A DNA stretch of 64,000 nucleotides from Sordariomycetes sp. S80-01Y (lineage: Eukaryota; Ascomycota; Sordariomycetes), in contig JAXQJY010000032.1 in the NCBI GenBank assembly GCA_037042185.1, positions 1 through 64,000 of the forward strand. The letters are read 5' to 3'. Position numbers and translations under genes: made by a program. The notes under the pieces are model-generated. The model searched no databases, had not been told where the DNA came from, and was given only the letters and a program-made list of their open reading frames with translations. This document shows, one piece after another, positions 11,025 to 21,544 of the stretch. How positions within the stretch are numbered: the stretch's first letter is position 1; each line of letters starts with the position of its first letter.

Positions 11025-12150
11025 ATGCCTTTCACGACAGAGCTCACCAGGCGGCTGGGCATTAGGAGTTAGTGAAAACAGCACCGACATTAAGGAATAC
11101 CATAGCTGACCATACTCGACCGTAGTTCCCGTCGTCCAGGGTGGCATGATGCACGTAGGCACCGCCGACCTCGCCTCTGCCGTCTCTAACGCTGGCGGAA
11201 TAGGTATTATCACCGCCCTTATCTTCCCCACGAGCGCCGCCCTACGCGAAGAGATCCGCCGCTGCCGCAAGCTCACCATCTACCCTTTTGCCGTTAATAT
11301 CACCCTCCTCCCCGCCCTCGCTCCCCCCGACTACCACGCCTACGCCCAAGCCGTCATCGACGAGGGCGTCCGCATCGTCGAGACAGCCGGCAATTCGCCC
11401 GGGCCCGTCATCCAGCAGCTCAAGAAGTCCGGCGTCACCATCCTCCATAAGTGCACCTCAATCCGCCACGCCCAGAGCGCCGTCAAGCTCGGCGTCGATT
11501 TTCTCTCTATTGACGGCTTTGAGTGCGCCGGCCACGTTGGCGAGAGCGATATTACCAACTTCATCCTCCTTAGCCGTGCTCGCCAGTCCCTCGGCGTTCC
11601 CTTTATTGCTAGCGGTGGCTTCGCCGACGACTGGGGCCTTGCCGCCTCCCTATGCCTCGGCGCTAGCGGCATCAACATGGGCACACGCTTTATGTGCACT
11701 GTCGAGGCTCCTATCCATGTCAAGATCAAGGAGAAGATTGTGTGCGCCCAGGAGACCGATACGACGCTTCTTCAAAGGCGCTGGCGCAACACCAGCCGCC
11801 TATATAAGAACAAAGTGGCCGATGAAGCGCTCAAGATTGAGCGCGAGAGCTTCACAGGCGAGTTTGAGGAGGTGGCGCCCCTGGTGAGCGGCAAGCGCGG
11901 CAAGGACGTCTTTGTCAATGGCGACCCCGAATTTGGCGTAAGTTTATTCACCCCTCTGCCTTTTTGATTTTCTCTCTCCAAGTCATCAAGTGTGTGCTGA
12001 CGAGGTGCGCAGGTCTGGACGACGGGTCAGGTCATGGGGTTGATACATGATATCCCCACGTGCGACGTGCTTGTCAATAGGATCGAGAAGGAAGCCGAGG
12101 CCGCTTTGAAGGATAGACTCAATCTATTTACGCCGGAGTCGAAGTTGTAG
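11025..12150 (+). CDS. Nitronate monooxygenase (2-nitropropane dioxygenase family)
   Basis: Three exons (11025-11067, 11126-11937, 12013-12150) give about 330 residues. Exon 1 encodes MPFTTELTRRLGIR and splices to IPVVQGGMMHVGTADLASA, the usual N-terminus of class I nitronate monooxygenases. Further family marks are SIDGFECAGHVGE, with the catalytic-type His, and the FMN phosphate-binding ASGGFADDWGLAASLCLG with GINMGTRFM. The enzyme is an FMN-dependent TIM barrel that oxidises alkyl nitronates such as propionate 3-nitronate to aldehyde or acid plus nitrite, a detoxifying role. The ending WTTGQVMGLI is also family-typical. Both introns are GT-AG (58 and 75 nt). Codon use is strongly C-ending, unlike the neighbouring regulator and P450, which suggests high expression or a different history. 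Confidence 0.88.
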
Positions 12151-12865
12151 ACCGGTAGGAGCACTGCATATTTTGCAAATAGAAGAAGCGATTGGAAATC
12201 TATGGAACCAAGAATCAAGATCTAGGTCTTTACAAGCCTTCTATACTCTAAACGCCATTCTTATGAACTCAACCTTAGTTCTAGTGGAGGAAGAGGCATA
12301 TATGATTCACCCAGCAGGCGATATTCCGAGTCCCTCAGACTAACCCCCGTCACCGATGGGGCAGCATTGCGTCGTGGCGCAGCGACGCGCCATCCGGGGA
12401 GCCGAGCGCCCTTTTATATCCGAAGGGTCGCATCCCTGGCCATCTTGAGGCCCGTCTTGGTGACGGCGCCCCGCAGAACGCACTCGGAGGGCCTCGTCAC
12501 ATGTGGCTCGCAGAAATGCTAAATTTTCGGCCAGGGGGATAACGCAAGCCAGTGTCGAATGTTGGGCACTAAACGGAAGTATTTGGGAGACCGATTTTGG
12601 GGATGTATTTGGGCGGCGGGCGGTAGCTTTAGGGGTAGGAAATAGGACAATGATGTAAATCTAAGCAAGTCTCCATATATAATGAGCCGGCATGGGCCGG
12701 GTCGGTTTCGAAGATGCTCAACTGTTAACTAAGGTTGAAGAGGAAGAAGTGAAGGCTAGGAAGGACCGTGGGCTGCCTCGACAGCATAAAGTCGGTAAAG
12801 ACTGGTAGGATCTTAATGCGAGAAAGCCCAGCGTCGGGCTCAACCGTAACAGTGGTAACTCCCCA
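12151..12865. other. Intergenic between convergent genes
   Basis: About 715 bases between the 3' ends of the convergent nitronate monooxygenase and first GH32 genes. It should hold both transcript ends. No gene was recognised. Confidence 0.4.
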
Positions 12866-14437
12866 CTACAAGTTAACCTCGAGCACTTCCACATCGTGCA
12901 ATTCCGCGTTTCCGCCAGTCGTAGTCAAGGAGAGGCCGTCGGAAGCTGTTGCGGGGAATATGAGATTGGAGATCACCACCTGACCTTCTCCGCCGTAGAC
13001 CTCCACGGAACACTCATCTACCAAGGCCCGCAGTCGTACTACGCCGCTTTCATCGGGTGACAAAGCCACAGAATGAACACCACCTGCGGCCGGGTCCCAG
13101 GAGATGTCACCGCTCGCACGGCGGTCGAACGAAAGGTCCCCACTAGACTGGGCGTAGCTGATCACTGTCTCTTCAGATTCACCTTTTCGGACCGCTAGAG
13201 ATAGTTTGGAGCCCGCACTTGGGACAAAAGAAATGTCGATGTCCAGTGCCCGTCCATGGACACTTGACAGCAGTGTCTGCCCGGGCGCGAGGGTCTGATT
13301 CGTTATGCGTGTGAGGGATGTGCTAACCGCGTCCAGTTCCTCGACTGGTTGCTGGAAAAACCGCAGTTTGTCCCCAATCTTCTTGAGCTTTAATGTACGC
13401 GGGAATGAAAGCATGCCCTTCCACGTTGTCGTCGGAGGCTTATCGCCGTAGCTGTTCATCACTGAGGCGATTATCCTACGCCCATCTGACGTGGGAACGT
13501 TTTCCCAACTCAGGGCACCATCAAAATCCCGCCCATAATCAAGCCACATTGTTGCTGAGTCGACTGGATCAGCCGTAAACACGGTGCCGTCAAACGATCC
13601 AGTGATTCCAAACACTCCGTTACCGCCGGCGGGAGATCCTTTGGCAGGAGTAACCAACATAACCCATTTCGTCTCTGTAGAATCCTCCACAGGGAGTTGG
13701 AAAAAGTCCGGAACCTCCCAACCTTCAACGTCACTTGGAAGCCCGGAAACATCGCTGGAGTTGAAATCGCTCTTCCAGGTCCATTGTTTGGTGTCGGCAG
13801 ATGTCCAGAATGTCATCTTGTTTTGTCCGCCATGCGAGAGTATCATTACCCATTCATCCGTTGCCTCGTGGAAGAATACTTTTGGGTCGCGCGTCTCCAG
13901 ACCACCTGTCGTATCATGGGGCGCCTCTTGCTCCTGCGATATGATCGGGTTGCCCTCGAACTTAGTCCACGTTGCGCCTTGGTCTACGCTGAACGCAAGT
14001 CGCTGGTCCTGGACGCCGGTATCAGGAAAGTAGCCGGTGAAGAACGCAAGGTATGGCGGGTTATCTTCGGTACCCAGGCCAGAAATGTTTGCGTCATCGT
14101 AGTAAGAAGTCCCCGTAAACGATTCAATCCCATTCTCGCTACCGAGGGCAACAGGTAGATACTTCCAACTAACCAAGTCCGTGCTGGTTGCATGGCCCCA
14201 ATGAAGGTTACCCCAAAAGTTGCCAGTGGGGTTATGCTGAAAGAAAAGATGCCATGTAGATCCAATCTTTATCAAGCCATTGGGCTCGTTCATCCAATTC
14301 TGCTCTGGGACGAAATGAAACGTGGGTCGAAAGTCGTCAGCAATGGCTAGGTAACCAAAAGCCCAGGTCCAAAGAAGCCCAGCAAGCGCTAGGTGTCGCT
14401 TGAAGGGCCCTGCGACAGGGCTGTGGGTGGGAGCCAT
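12866..14437 (-). CDS. GH32 fructan hydrolase (inulinase/levanase/invertase family)
   Basis: A single-exon gene of 523 residues from the ATG at 14437; an in-frame ATG at 14458 would add seven. The hydrophobic N-terminus ([18 protein letters not shown]) is a likely secretion signal. The GH32 five-blade propeller motifs are in order: NWMNEPNG near residue 50, RDPK near 185, and WEVPDFF, whose Glu is the usual acid/base. The canonical first motif is WMNDPNG with Asp as nucleophile, and here it is Glu. A C-terminal beta-sandwich follows, including [13 protein letters not shown]32 enzymes cleave terminal fructose from sucrose, inulin or levan outside the cell. Its paralogue at 17008 keeps the Asp, so this copy may differ in activity or substrate. 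Exo- versus endo-action cannot be told. Confidence 0.88.
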   Translation of the reverse strand: MAPTHSPVAGPFKRHLALAGLLWTWAFGYLAIADDFRPTFHFVPEQNWMNEPNGLIKIGSTWHLFFQHNPTGNFWGNLHWGHATSTDLVSWKYLPVALGSENGIESFTGTSYYDDANISGLGTEDNPPYLAFFTGYFPDTGVQDQRLAFSVDQGATWTKFEGNPIISQEQEAPHDTTGGLETRDPKVFFHEATDEWVMILSHGGQNKMTFWTSADTKQWTWKSDFNSSDVSGLPSDVEGWEVPDFFQLPVEDSTETKWVMLVTPAKGSPAGGNGVFGITGSFDGTVFTADPVDSATMWLDYGRDFDGALSWENVPTSDGRRIIASVMNSYGDKPPTTTWKGMLSFPRTLKLKKIGDKLRFFQQPVEELDAVSTSLTRITNQTLAPGQTLLSSVHGRALDIDISFVPSAGSKLSLAVRKGESEETVISYAQSSGDLSFDRRASGDISWDPAAGGVHSVALSPDESGVVRLRALVDECSVEVYGGEGQVVISNLIFPATASDGLSLTTTGGNAELHDVEVLEVNL

Positions 14438-14555
14438 AGTTGGTATTGAATGGATCAAGTAAGATGGTCAGAGTAGTGATGGGCGACGAGAGGAGTAATC
14501 AGGAGGAGAAGATATGGTTGCATCCCAAGGTATCCAAAGCTGAAGGACGACGGGA

Positions 14556-14561
14556 TTTATA
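14556..14561 (-). promoter_or_regulatory. Probable TATA box of the first GH32 gene
   Basis: TATAAA on the minus strand lies about 120 bases upstream of the chosen ATG at 14437, a normal fungal distance. Sequence match only. Confidence 0.45.
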
Positions 14562-16656
14562 CTTGCTTCGAGGTGGAGAAAGGAAAACATGCGTTAATGG
14601 GAATATTGCCGCTCTTCCTCTCCGTGAGAAATCGACGCCCAAACAGTATGTCCCAGGAGAAGTGGGAAGAATAGTTCGCATTATCCCCCCTCCCGCCCCC
14701 TTTTTTTTCTCCTTCCTGAATAAACCCATGTCTATGTAAATTGGGTTGTCTCGCATTTGACGGAAGCACGGGATATACAGACTTCGTAGAAGTTTGGGTG
14801 TGATGACCAGGGTCTGTGAAGGTAGTTGAACCAACCAGTAATCAGCGCCATCGAGGGATGTGATTAATCGCGCAATCCCCGAAGACCATGTGTTCCGAAG
14901 ACCAAGTGTTCCAAGAGCCCCGTGGAGTATCCTCTCCGCACTTGGAGCCCCTACCAACAACCGACGTGGACTAGAACACTGCATGAGATCAGCATGTCCC
15001 ACCATGACTAGCGAGTCATTACCCCAGCCAAGCCCGGCATGGGTCTCCACTCGGCACGACGGCGAAACACGATTGGTGAATGCGTTGGTTGTCAGAACCA
15101 TGATTAACTTTGCATGGGAACGCGGAACAGCGCCGCGTATCCGTACATCCACATGACGGCTTCAGCCCGAACCCAAGAACAGGTGAAGGGCAAGGGAAAT
15201 TATCCTTCCCAAGCTTCGAGAAGGGTACAAAACTTTCTAGCGGTATTCTTGCGGGTTCTAGCGTCACGCCCACGGCGATCGATTACCTGCTTGGCTGCCA
15301 TGTTTCAGGTCGATCTCTTTTTAATGCAGCATCCATACCCAGTCGATTCGGGACCATACACGCCCTGGAATCACAATACTACTCTTCATTCCTTATCCCG
15401 AATAAGGTGCCAGCATCCTGTGCATTGATGGCGGTAAGTTTGACCCTTGTCGCCTTGTGCAAGCCGTTGCAATATTGATCTCGCAAGTCAAACCATATTT
15501 GTGAAGATATTCCTGGATTGCTAGCATTTTAAAGCTCTCTGGGCATTTAATTCGCCCCTGGAAGTACCTCTGTCTGTTGCAAGTTCAACAGGTGCAACCG
15601 CGATTGTCTTTAATAGTTGTGACAATACTATCTAGAGATGCCGTATCCATGAGCTACGAGAGAAGCAGAGAAATTCATCCCGCACTTCGTAGACGGCAGA
15701 TCTCTCGGTACTGCAATTTTGAGAGCGAGTGACAGAGAATCTTGCCCAAATGTGCGTCGGAGAACCTAACAGCGTCACAGGTAGAAGGAGTTAGGAGCTC
15801 TTTCATGGACTCGGGGTTGCCGATGCACTCGTGGGCTATACATCGGTATTTGTGGAGACACTTTCATATATTTGACACCGCGCTGGGTCATGCATCGGTG
15901 CACGCCCAAGATGTGGACTGCGTTGTTGCAGTGTATTGGACTAAAGCAGGTAATCCGAGTTCTTTAGTTCGTTAGTGGATGATAAATCGGAAGAGTATCA
16001 GCACGGCACCCACTGCCTACGACGACTCAGGAGTGGAGAACTGGGAATAATGAGTTATTTACCTGCCCGCTATTGTTGTGCGGGACCAAGTAACACGGAA
16101 CACGTGCTGGACGGCCGTCCTAGGCTCGCTTGTGAAGGTGGGAAAGATGCTATGGCTATCCGAGCCGCCGTTGTTTCAGTTTAGTCACGTCTCGTCATTA
16201 TCAGGCTGGGCATAGAGGGACGCATGGCGCGTTACTCAGGTTAAGGATCATAACGAGAGTTTTGAAGTTCCGAGTTGCGAAGGTAGCGTGGCTTCAAAGC
16301 GGTATAGCGGCGAATACGAAAAGGAAGAGCATCGGCTGCAATGTGAAATGCTCCCAAAACGGAAATGGATCGCCGTTCCTAGCGTGGGTTTCGGGAATGC
16401 CGGTAGGAAAGTGCGGTGCTGTTCTTGTAGCTTCGCCAGGCGTATTGGGCCCACTCATGTGCGCCGAACTACTGCATACCCCGCATCCCGTGAACCCAGC
16501 CATGTGGGCTGCATCCAACGCTAGCCCTCTTTGCAGTTCGGGACCGTCACTTTTGCGAATTTCCTTGGCGCTGTCGGCACTTCAGGCGTCCAGGTTCCGT
16601 TCCTGTCGATGGGTTGTCCACAGCCAATCCCGCATCGATGTTTTGTTGCGTACTGG
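14562..16656. other. Long spacer between the two divergent GH32 genes
   Basis: Roughly 2.1 kb with no recognisable gene. It forms most of a shared divergent regulatory region for the two GH32 genes. The part next to the second gene holds a tandem repeat listed separately. Confidence 0.4.
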
Positions 16657-16804
16657 CTTGTGCAAGCAGCGGATTGCTGCAGCCGATGGGACGGGTGAAC
16701 CTGCTTCCGTTAGTGGCGGCCGCCCAAATCTTGTGCAAACAGCGGGTTACTGCAGCCGTTGGGACGGGTGAACGAACTGCTTCCGTTGGTGGCGCCCGCC
16801 CAAA
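16657..16804 (+). repeat. Two tandem ~73-75 bp units with CGG-N10-CCG sites
   Basis: Unit 1 (16657-16729) and unit 2 (16730-16804) are imperfect tandem copies. Each contains CGG and CCG triplets in inverted orientation separated by exactly ten bases, at 16670-16685 and 16743-16758. Such spaced triplets are the classical shape of Zn2Cys6 dimer sites. They lie about 340 and 265 bases upstream of the second GH32 start. Binding is inferred, not shown. Confidence 0.55.
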
Positions 16805-16924
16805 CCCACTCTTTCCACACCACCACCAGCACCCGCAATCTTGAATTTGCACTCCGTATTACTGCTCGTAATCGTATTGAGAGTTAGCAAATGGTCACTG
16901 TCCTGTATACCACCAATTGAGACC

Positions 16925-16930
16925 TATAAA
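16925..16930 (+). promoter_or_regulatory. TATA box of the second GH32 gene
   Basis: TATAAA on the plus strand, about 80 bases before the ATG at 17008, at a normal fungal distance and downstream of the paired CGG/CCG sites. Confidence 0.5.
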
Positions 16931-17007
16931 TTCACAAGTCAGAGACCACTTACAACCTTCATCTATTTCCATGAGCATCGCTTTCATCTACTCCTGTCAC
17001 CGCCATT

Positions 17008-18655
17008 ATGGTATCCTACAATCTTCGCGCCCTGGCTCTAGGGTTCTGCGTAACCCATGCGGCGTTTGCCCAAGACTACACCGAGCTCTATCGCCCTCAG
17101 TATCATTTCACCCCTGCCAAGAACTGGATGAATGACCCGAACGGTCTGGTTTATTACGATGATACCTATCACCTGTTCTACCAGTATAATCCAGGTGGAA
17201 CGACGTGGGGAGCCATGTCCTGGGGCCATGCCACCAGCTCAGACCTTATCCATTGGGAACATCAGCCAGTGGCCCTTCGCGCCCGTGGCTACCCAGATGA
17301 AATCACAGAGATGTACTTCTCCGGTACCGCCGTTGTTGACGCCAACAACACCAGCGGCTTTGGTGCCGGTGGCAAAGTTCCCCTGGTTGCCATGTATACT
17401 TCCTATGTGAGTAGCAACAACCGCTATTTCTTGTCTGATGAGAGAAACTCTAACCAGTTTTCTTGATTAGTACCCAATGGCCCAAACCTTGCCAAGTGGA
17501 AAGTCGGTCGAGGCAAACCAACAAGCGCAGTCAATTGCGTATAGCCTTGATGGAGGCATGACTTGGACTACATATGATAGCGCCAATCCCGTCATCCTTA
17601 GTCCTCCAGACGAGTATGCAGACCAGATACTGGAGTTCCGTGACCCCGCTGTTTTCTGGCACGACGACACCCACAAGTGGGTTTCAGTGGTCTCACTAGC
17701 CAAGCTCCACAAGCTGCTCATCTACACCTCTACCAATCTCAAAGACTGGAAGCTGGTCAGCGAATTTGGCCCAGAAAATGCTGTCGGTGGTGTGTGGGAA
17801 TGTCCCAGCATCTTCCCGCTTCATCTGGATGGAGACGGCGATTTAAAATGGGTTACTCAGATTGGCCTAAACCCTGGAGGGCCGCCTGGTACGCCTGGAT
17901 CGGGAACACAATATATTGTTGGAGACTTTGACGGAGAGACTTTCACACCGGATTCCGAGAGCGTGAAGCAGACTAACTGGCTGGACTGGGGGCCTGATTT
18001 CTATGCGGCCCTTAGCTTTAGCGGACTCCCCGTTGACAACCGAGTAGACATTGCGTGGATGAACAACTGGAAGTATGGTGCGGCGATTCCCACGGATCCC
18101 TGGCGGAGCTCCTCTTCTATCCCGCGGAAACTGTCACTCAACACCATAAATGGGACGGCAACCCTGGTACAGGAGCCGATCCTGGAGCGGAACGAGGGCC
18201 AATACAGACGTTGGGACTCTGTGCCAGCTGGTACTACGAAACTCAACTTTACTGGAAAGGCGTTAGATACTACTCTGACATTTTCTGAGTCAGAAGCAAC
18301 CGAATTTGGCATTATCGTTCGAGCTACATCAGATTTGAGTCAGCAGACACGGGTTGGCTATGACTTTGCGAAGCATGAGCTCTTTGTCAACCGGACAACG
18401 TCAGAAGAAGTGGGATTCGATGACACATTTGCAGACGTGTACTACGCACCGCTGGCTCCAGTGGATGGCAATGTCACGATGCGTGTTCTTGTTGACTGGT
18501 CCTCTGTCGAAGTCTTTGGGGGAGCGGGGGAAGTTACTCTGACTGCGCAAATCTTCCCGAGCGATGAGGCCGTTGACGCTCATCTCTTCTCAACTGATGG
18601 AAGTACCGGAAATGTTGAAATGAGAGTGCACCAGGTTCCGTCGGTGTGGAGTTAA
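17008..18655 (+). CDS. GH32 exo-inulinase/beta-fructofuranosidase
   Basis: Two exons (17008-17406, 17471-18655) with a 64-nt GT-AG intron give 527 residues, close to the length of known Aspergillus exo-inulinases. A cleavable signal peptide ([21 protein letters not shown]) indicates secretion. All GH32 catalytic motifs are canonical: NWMNDPNG with the Asp nucleophile near residue 41, FRDPAVFW carrying the stabilising Asp, and WECPSIF with the acid/base Glu. The C-terminal beta-sandwich ends after [13 protein letters not shown]. The overall sequence resembles fungal InuE-type enzymes that release fructose stepwise from inulin, levan and sucrose. Its promoter has a TATA box and duplicated Zn2Cys6-type sites. 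It faces away from the first GH32 gene and toward the sugar transporter relic. Confidence 0.9.
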
Positions 18656-19703
18656 GAGAAGAGCGTGTTCCATATTGGAAGAAGCGGCCCGCTGGCAGGC
18701 CGCACCAATGTACGACCTCAAACGCGGACACGGACAGATGATCAGACTCAACATGCACTTGATTTTCTCTCTGAAAATCTGAACAAGATCCTCTGAGCGA
18801 AGTCCGTCCCTTATATCTGTGTGCAGTGGTGTCCCTTATACCCGTGTGCAGTGGTGGCTCAGTGGCAGGCTACAGTGAGAGCCCGTAGGTGGCCTGAAGA
18901 TAATGCACATTGTTCCTTACCCTAGATACTGTATATCTAAAGAGCCCGACATACTGCGACATGACATGATCTTGCTCATACGTGACGAGTCCGAGGAGGA
19001 TATGTCAGTTGCCAGTATTACTTGAGCATGGCTGCCCAGTGACATGTCCCAGAAAAACATGCCCGTCATGTAGCGCAGTGACAGAAGCCCGAGCTGCGCC
19101 GTTTCTACCAGTTCAAACTGAAGATGGAGAGATGTCACTCGTATCACTTCTTAGTCTTCTTAGTCTTAATGAGAGAAGTTCAGTAGTGATAAAACGATGT
19201 GGGCTTCAAACAAAAGGATGAACTACAGGCGGAGGGTTACGCAAATGCAGATTACCTAGTTCCAGCCCTCGGTCCAGGTTCACGCAGCGGACACTCTACA
19301 CAGCGCAAAGCTAATTAACATCTCACGTATTCCCAGGCCCACGGACAAATCTACATTCGACGACTTTGTTGACCAGCTCCTTCACTACTGCGGCAAATGG
19401 CCAGAGCTCGCGACTATCTTACCGTGGATGGTGCGGCACGAAGTATTTCATTTGAATCGAGCAGTCTTGGCACATGGATCGCTCATCGTCCATCCTTCCC
19501 CGTAACATCACCAACTTCCAAATACCACCATAGCAATAGCGGAGAGAAAGTAGGTCCAACAATAACTTACCTTTAGTATGCCCCGCGAAAAGGATTTTTA
19601 AGGTCATCTGCTTTCATTGCCATCTTAAAACACCTTTCGAGGCGCGAATCGTATTGCAATCCGGGGGTCCGCTCCCGTGCTCCAGGGTAAGGGTGTCCAA
19701 CTT
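18656..19703. other. Intergenic with a 25-bp tandem duplicate
   Basis: About 1.05 kb between the convergent second GH32 gene and sugar transporter. No gene was recognised. A 25-bp unit occurs twice in tandem at 18806-18830 and 18831-18855 with two mismatches. Confidence 0.5.
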
Positions 19704-21544
19704 TCATGTTGCCTGGTTAGATTGTGCAACGTCGCCACCTTTCACCTCACCGTCTTGTTCCCAAAACGTTGTTGGCTTCCATTTCGTCGATTTTCTCGCA
19801 ATACTGACCTCTTCATAAATTTGGTCGACTTGTTCCAGGCTGAGACCTTTAGTCTCGTACATCAGGAACCAGACGAAGGCGATACAGAGGAAGCAGGCGG
19901 CAAACCAAACAAAGAAAATCTTTGACTGCAGGTTGGCGTATCCCTCTCCATAATTAACGAGGTAAGGGGTTGCATAAGCAATGGCCCAATTAAGGAGCCA
20001 GTTTGTTGCCGTGGTGATACTCAAGGACTTTGCACGAGTCTTTAAAGGAAAGACCTCGCCTGTAACAACCCAGGCCAGAGGACCCCAGGTCGATGCAAAG
20101 AAGAAAATATAGATGCATACAAACGCCACAGCAGCCTTCTGCCCAGAGAGACTCTTCACAAAGATCTCCCCGTTGTCGTGCTGGCCGGTAGAGACAGTAC
20201 CACAAACAGCGACGATTAGCTGGGAAACGCACATGCCTATGGCCCCCCAAAGGAGAAGCCTTCGTCGCCCCCACTTATCATTGACATACATACCGGGTAA
20301 GGTAGATACAACATTGATAGCAGAGGTAATCATCTGGACGACAAAACCGCTTGAGACGCCAGAATTTTGGAAATATTTAGTCCCGTAATAAAAGATAAAG
20401 TTGATGCCTACAAACGGTCAGTTTTATGTAATGTGAAATGATTAAAAATTCCACCGGAGCGTGATGATACTTGAATTGAAGGACAGGGGCTCAAAACAAA
20501 GGCACTGTAGAAATACCTGTGAGCTGTTGAAGTGCTTGCAATCCCATTCATGTGAGCTGCCTCTTGAGGATGGGTGGTCTGAAACAGTCGAGGTAGGAGC
20601 CATTTCCTAAGCTCGTCTCGAAATCATGGTTTGCTTGAACCTCTGCCAACTCTGCTTTGATAGCTTCGTGGTCGGCTGGCAAGCGTCGAAGGCGGCCAAG
20701 TGCCTTGGCAGCCTTTTCAGAGTTGTCCCTCTTAATTAAGTAGCGAGGTGTCTCAGGCAGGAGCAGCATTCCAACGAAGAGTATCAAGGACCACGCTAGC
20801 TGAACGCCAATTGGAATGCGGTATGACCCTGTGTCGTTTCGATTCGAAGTGGCGTTGTTGACAACGGCCGCAAGAAGCAAGCCAATTGTGATGGCCCACT
20901 GATAGGCGCCAACGACGAAGCCGCGAATCCACTTGGGAGCCGTTTCGGATTGATACAGTGGGACTAGGCAGCTCTATCAGCCTTTGAATTTCTTGGTTGA
21001 TTTGACGTGAGGTCATTACATGTGCTTACCTATTGCAGATATTAGGCCAACACCAAAGCCGGCAAAGAAGCGGCCGGCCAGGAACAGCGGAATAGCTGTG
21101 GCTACGGTGTGTAGCACAACACCGAGGTTGAACACCCATGTTGACAGGAGCAGCCCCGTCCGACGTCCGACGTAATCTGCCAATAAAGGAGAGCAGAGGG
21201 AGCCAAAGAACGTGCCAGCAGAGAGAATAGACACAATGGCGGATTCCTGAGAAGCGGTGATATTCGGGTTACCCTCGGGATCGGTATAACCCGTGCTGAA
21301 GAGTCGCTGCCAGTAGGGCATAGCCAGGATTCCGCTAATGGTACCGGTGTCGTAGCTGCGAGTAGCTAATAGTTAGCTGGCCAGAGCTTGATGTACAAAC
21401 AGTATGGGGCAGTTCACTTACCCAAACAGAACACCACCAAAGGCAACAAAGAGACCTACGGCGATGGCAGGCGAAGCCATCGCCTGCCATCGCCGTTAGT
21501 TCATCCTTCGGCCTGGATAGGGCAAGTGCTTTCAGGAGACCCAT
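19704..21544 (-). pseudogene. MFS sugar transporter, disabled (copy 1)
   Basis: A hexose-type member of the major facilitator superfamily in about five exons, with family marks GYDTGTISGIL near the start, VGRR in the TM2-3 loop, VPLYQSETAPKWIRG, LLPETPRYL, GLQALQQLTG, ASTWGPLAWVVTGE and YETKGLSLEQVD. It would import glucose or fructose at the plasma membrane. Two host-gene lesions are visible. A 10-bp insertion near 21461-21474 shifts the frame between the N-terminal tail and TM1, creating a perfect 15-bp stem (see findings). A TGA stands where the paralogue at 30381 has Gly (GGT), just before MGLQALQQ, at about 20548-20550. A shorter product could start at the ATG at 21480, but the TGA would still truncate it. 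It adjoins two GH32 genes and was probably their uptake partner. Confidence 0.85.
21460..21494. repeat. Perfect 15-bp inverted repeat, 5-nt loop
   Basis: Arms 21460-21474 and 21480-21494 are exact reverse complements around the loop AGCCA. It coincides with the 10-bp frameshifting insertion in the sugar transporter. Confidence 0.9.
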
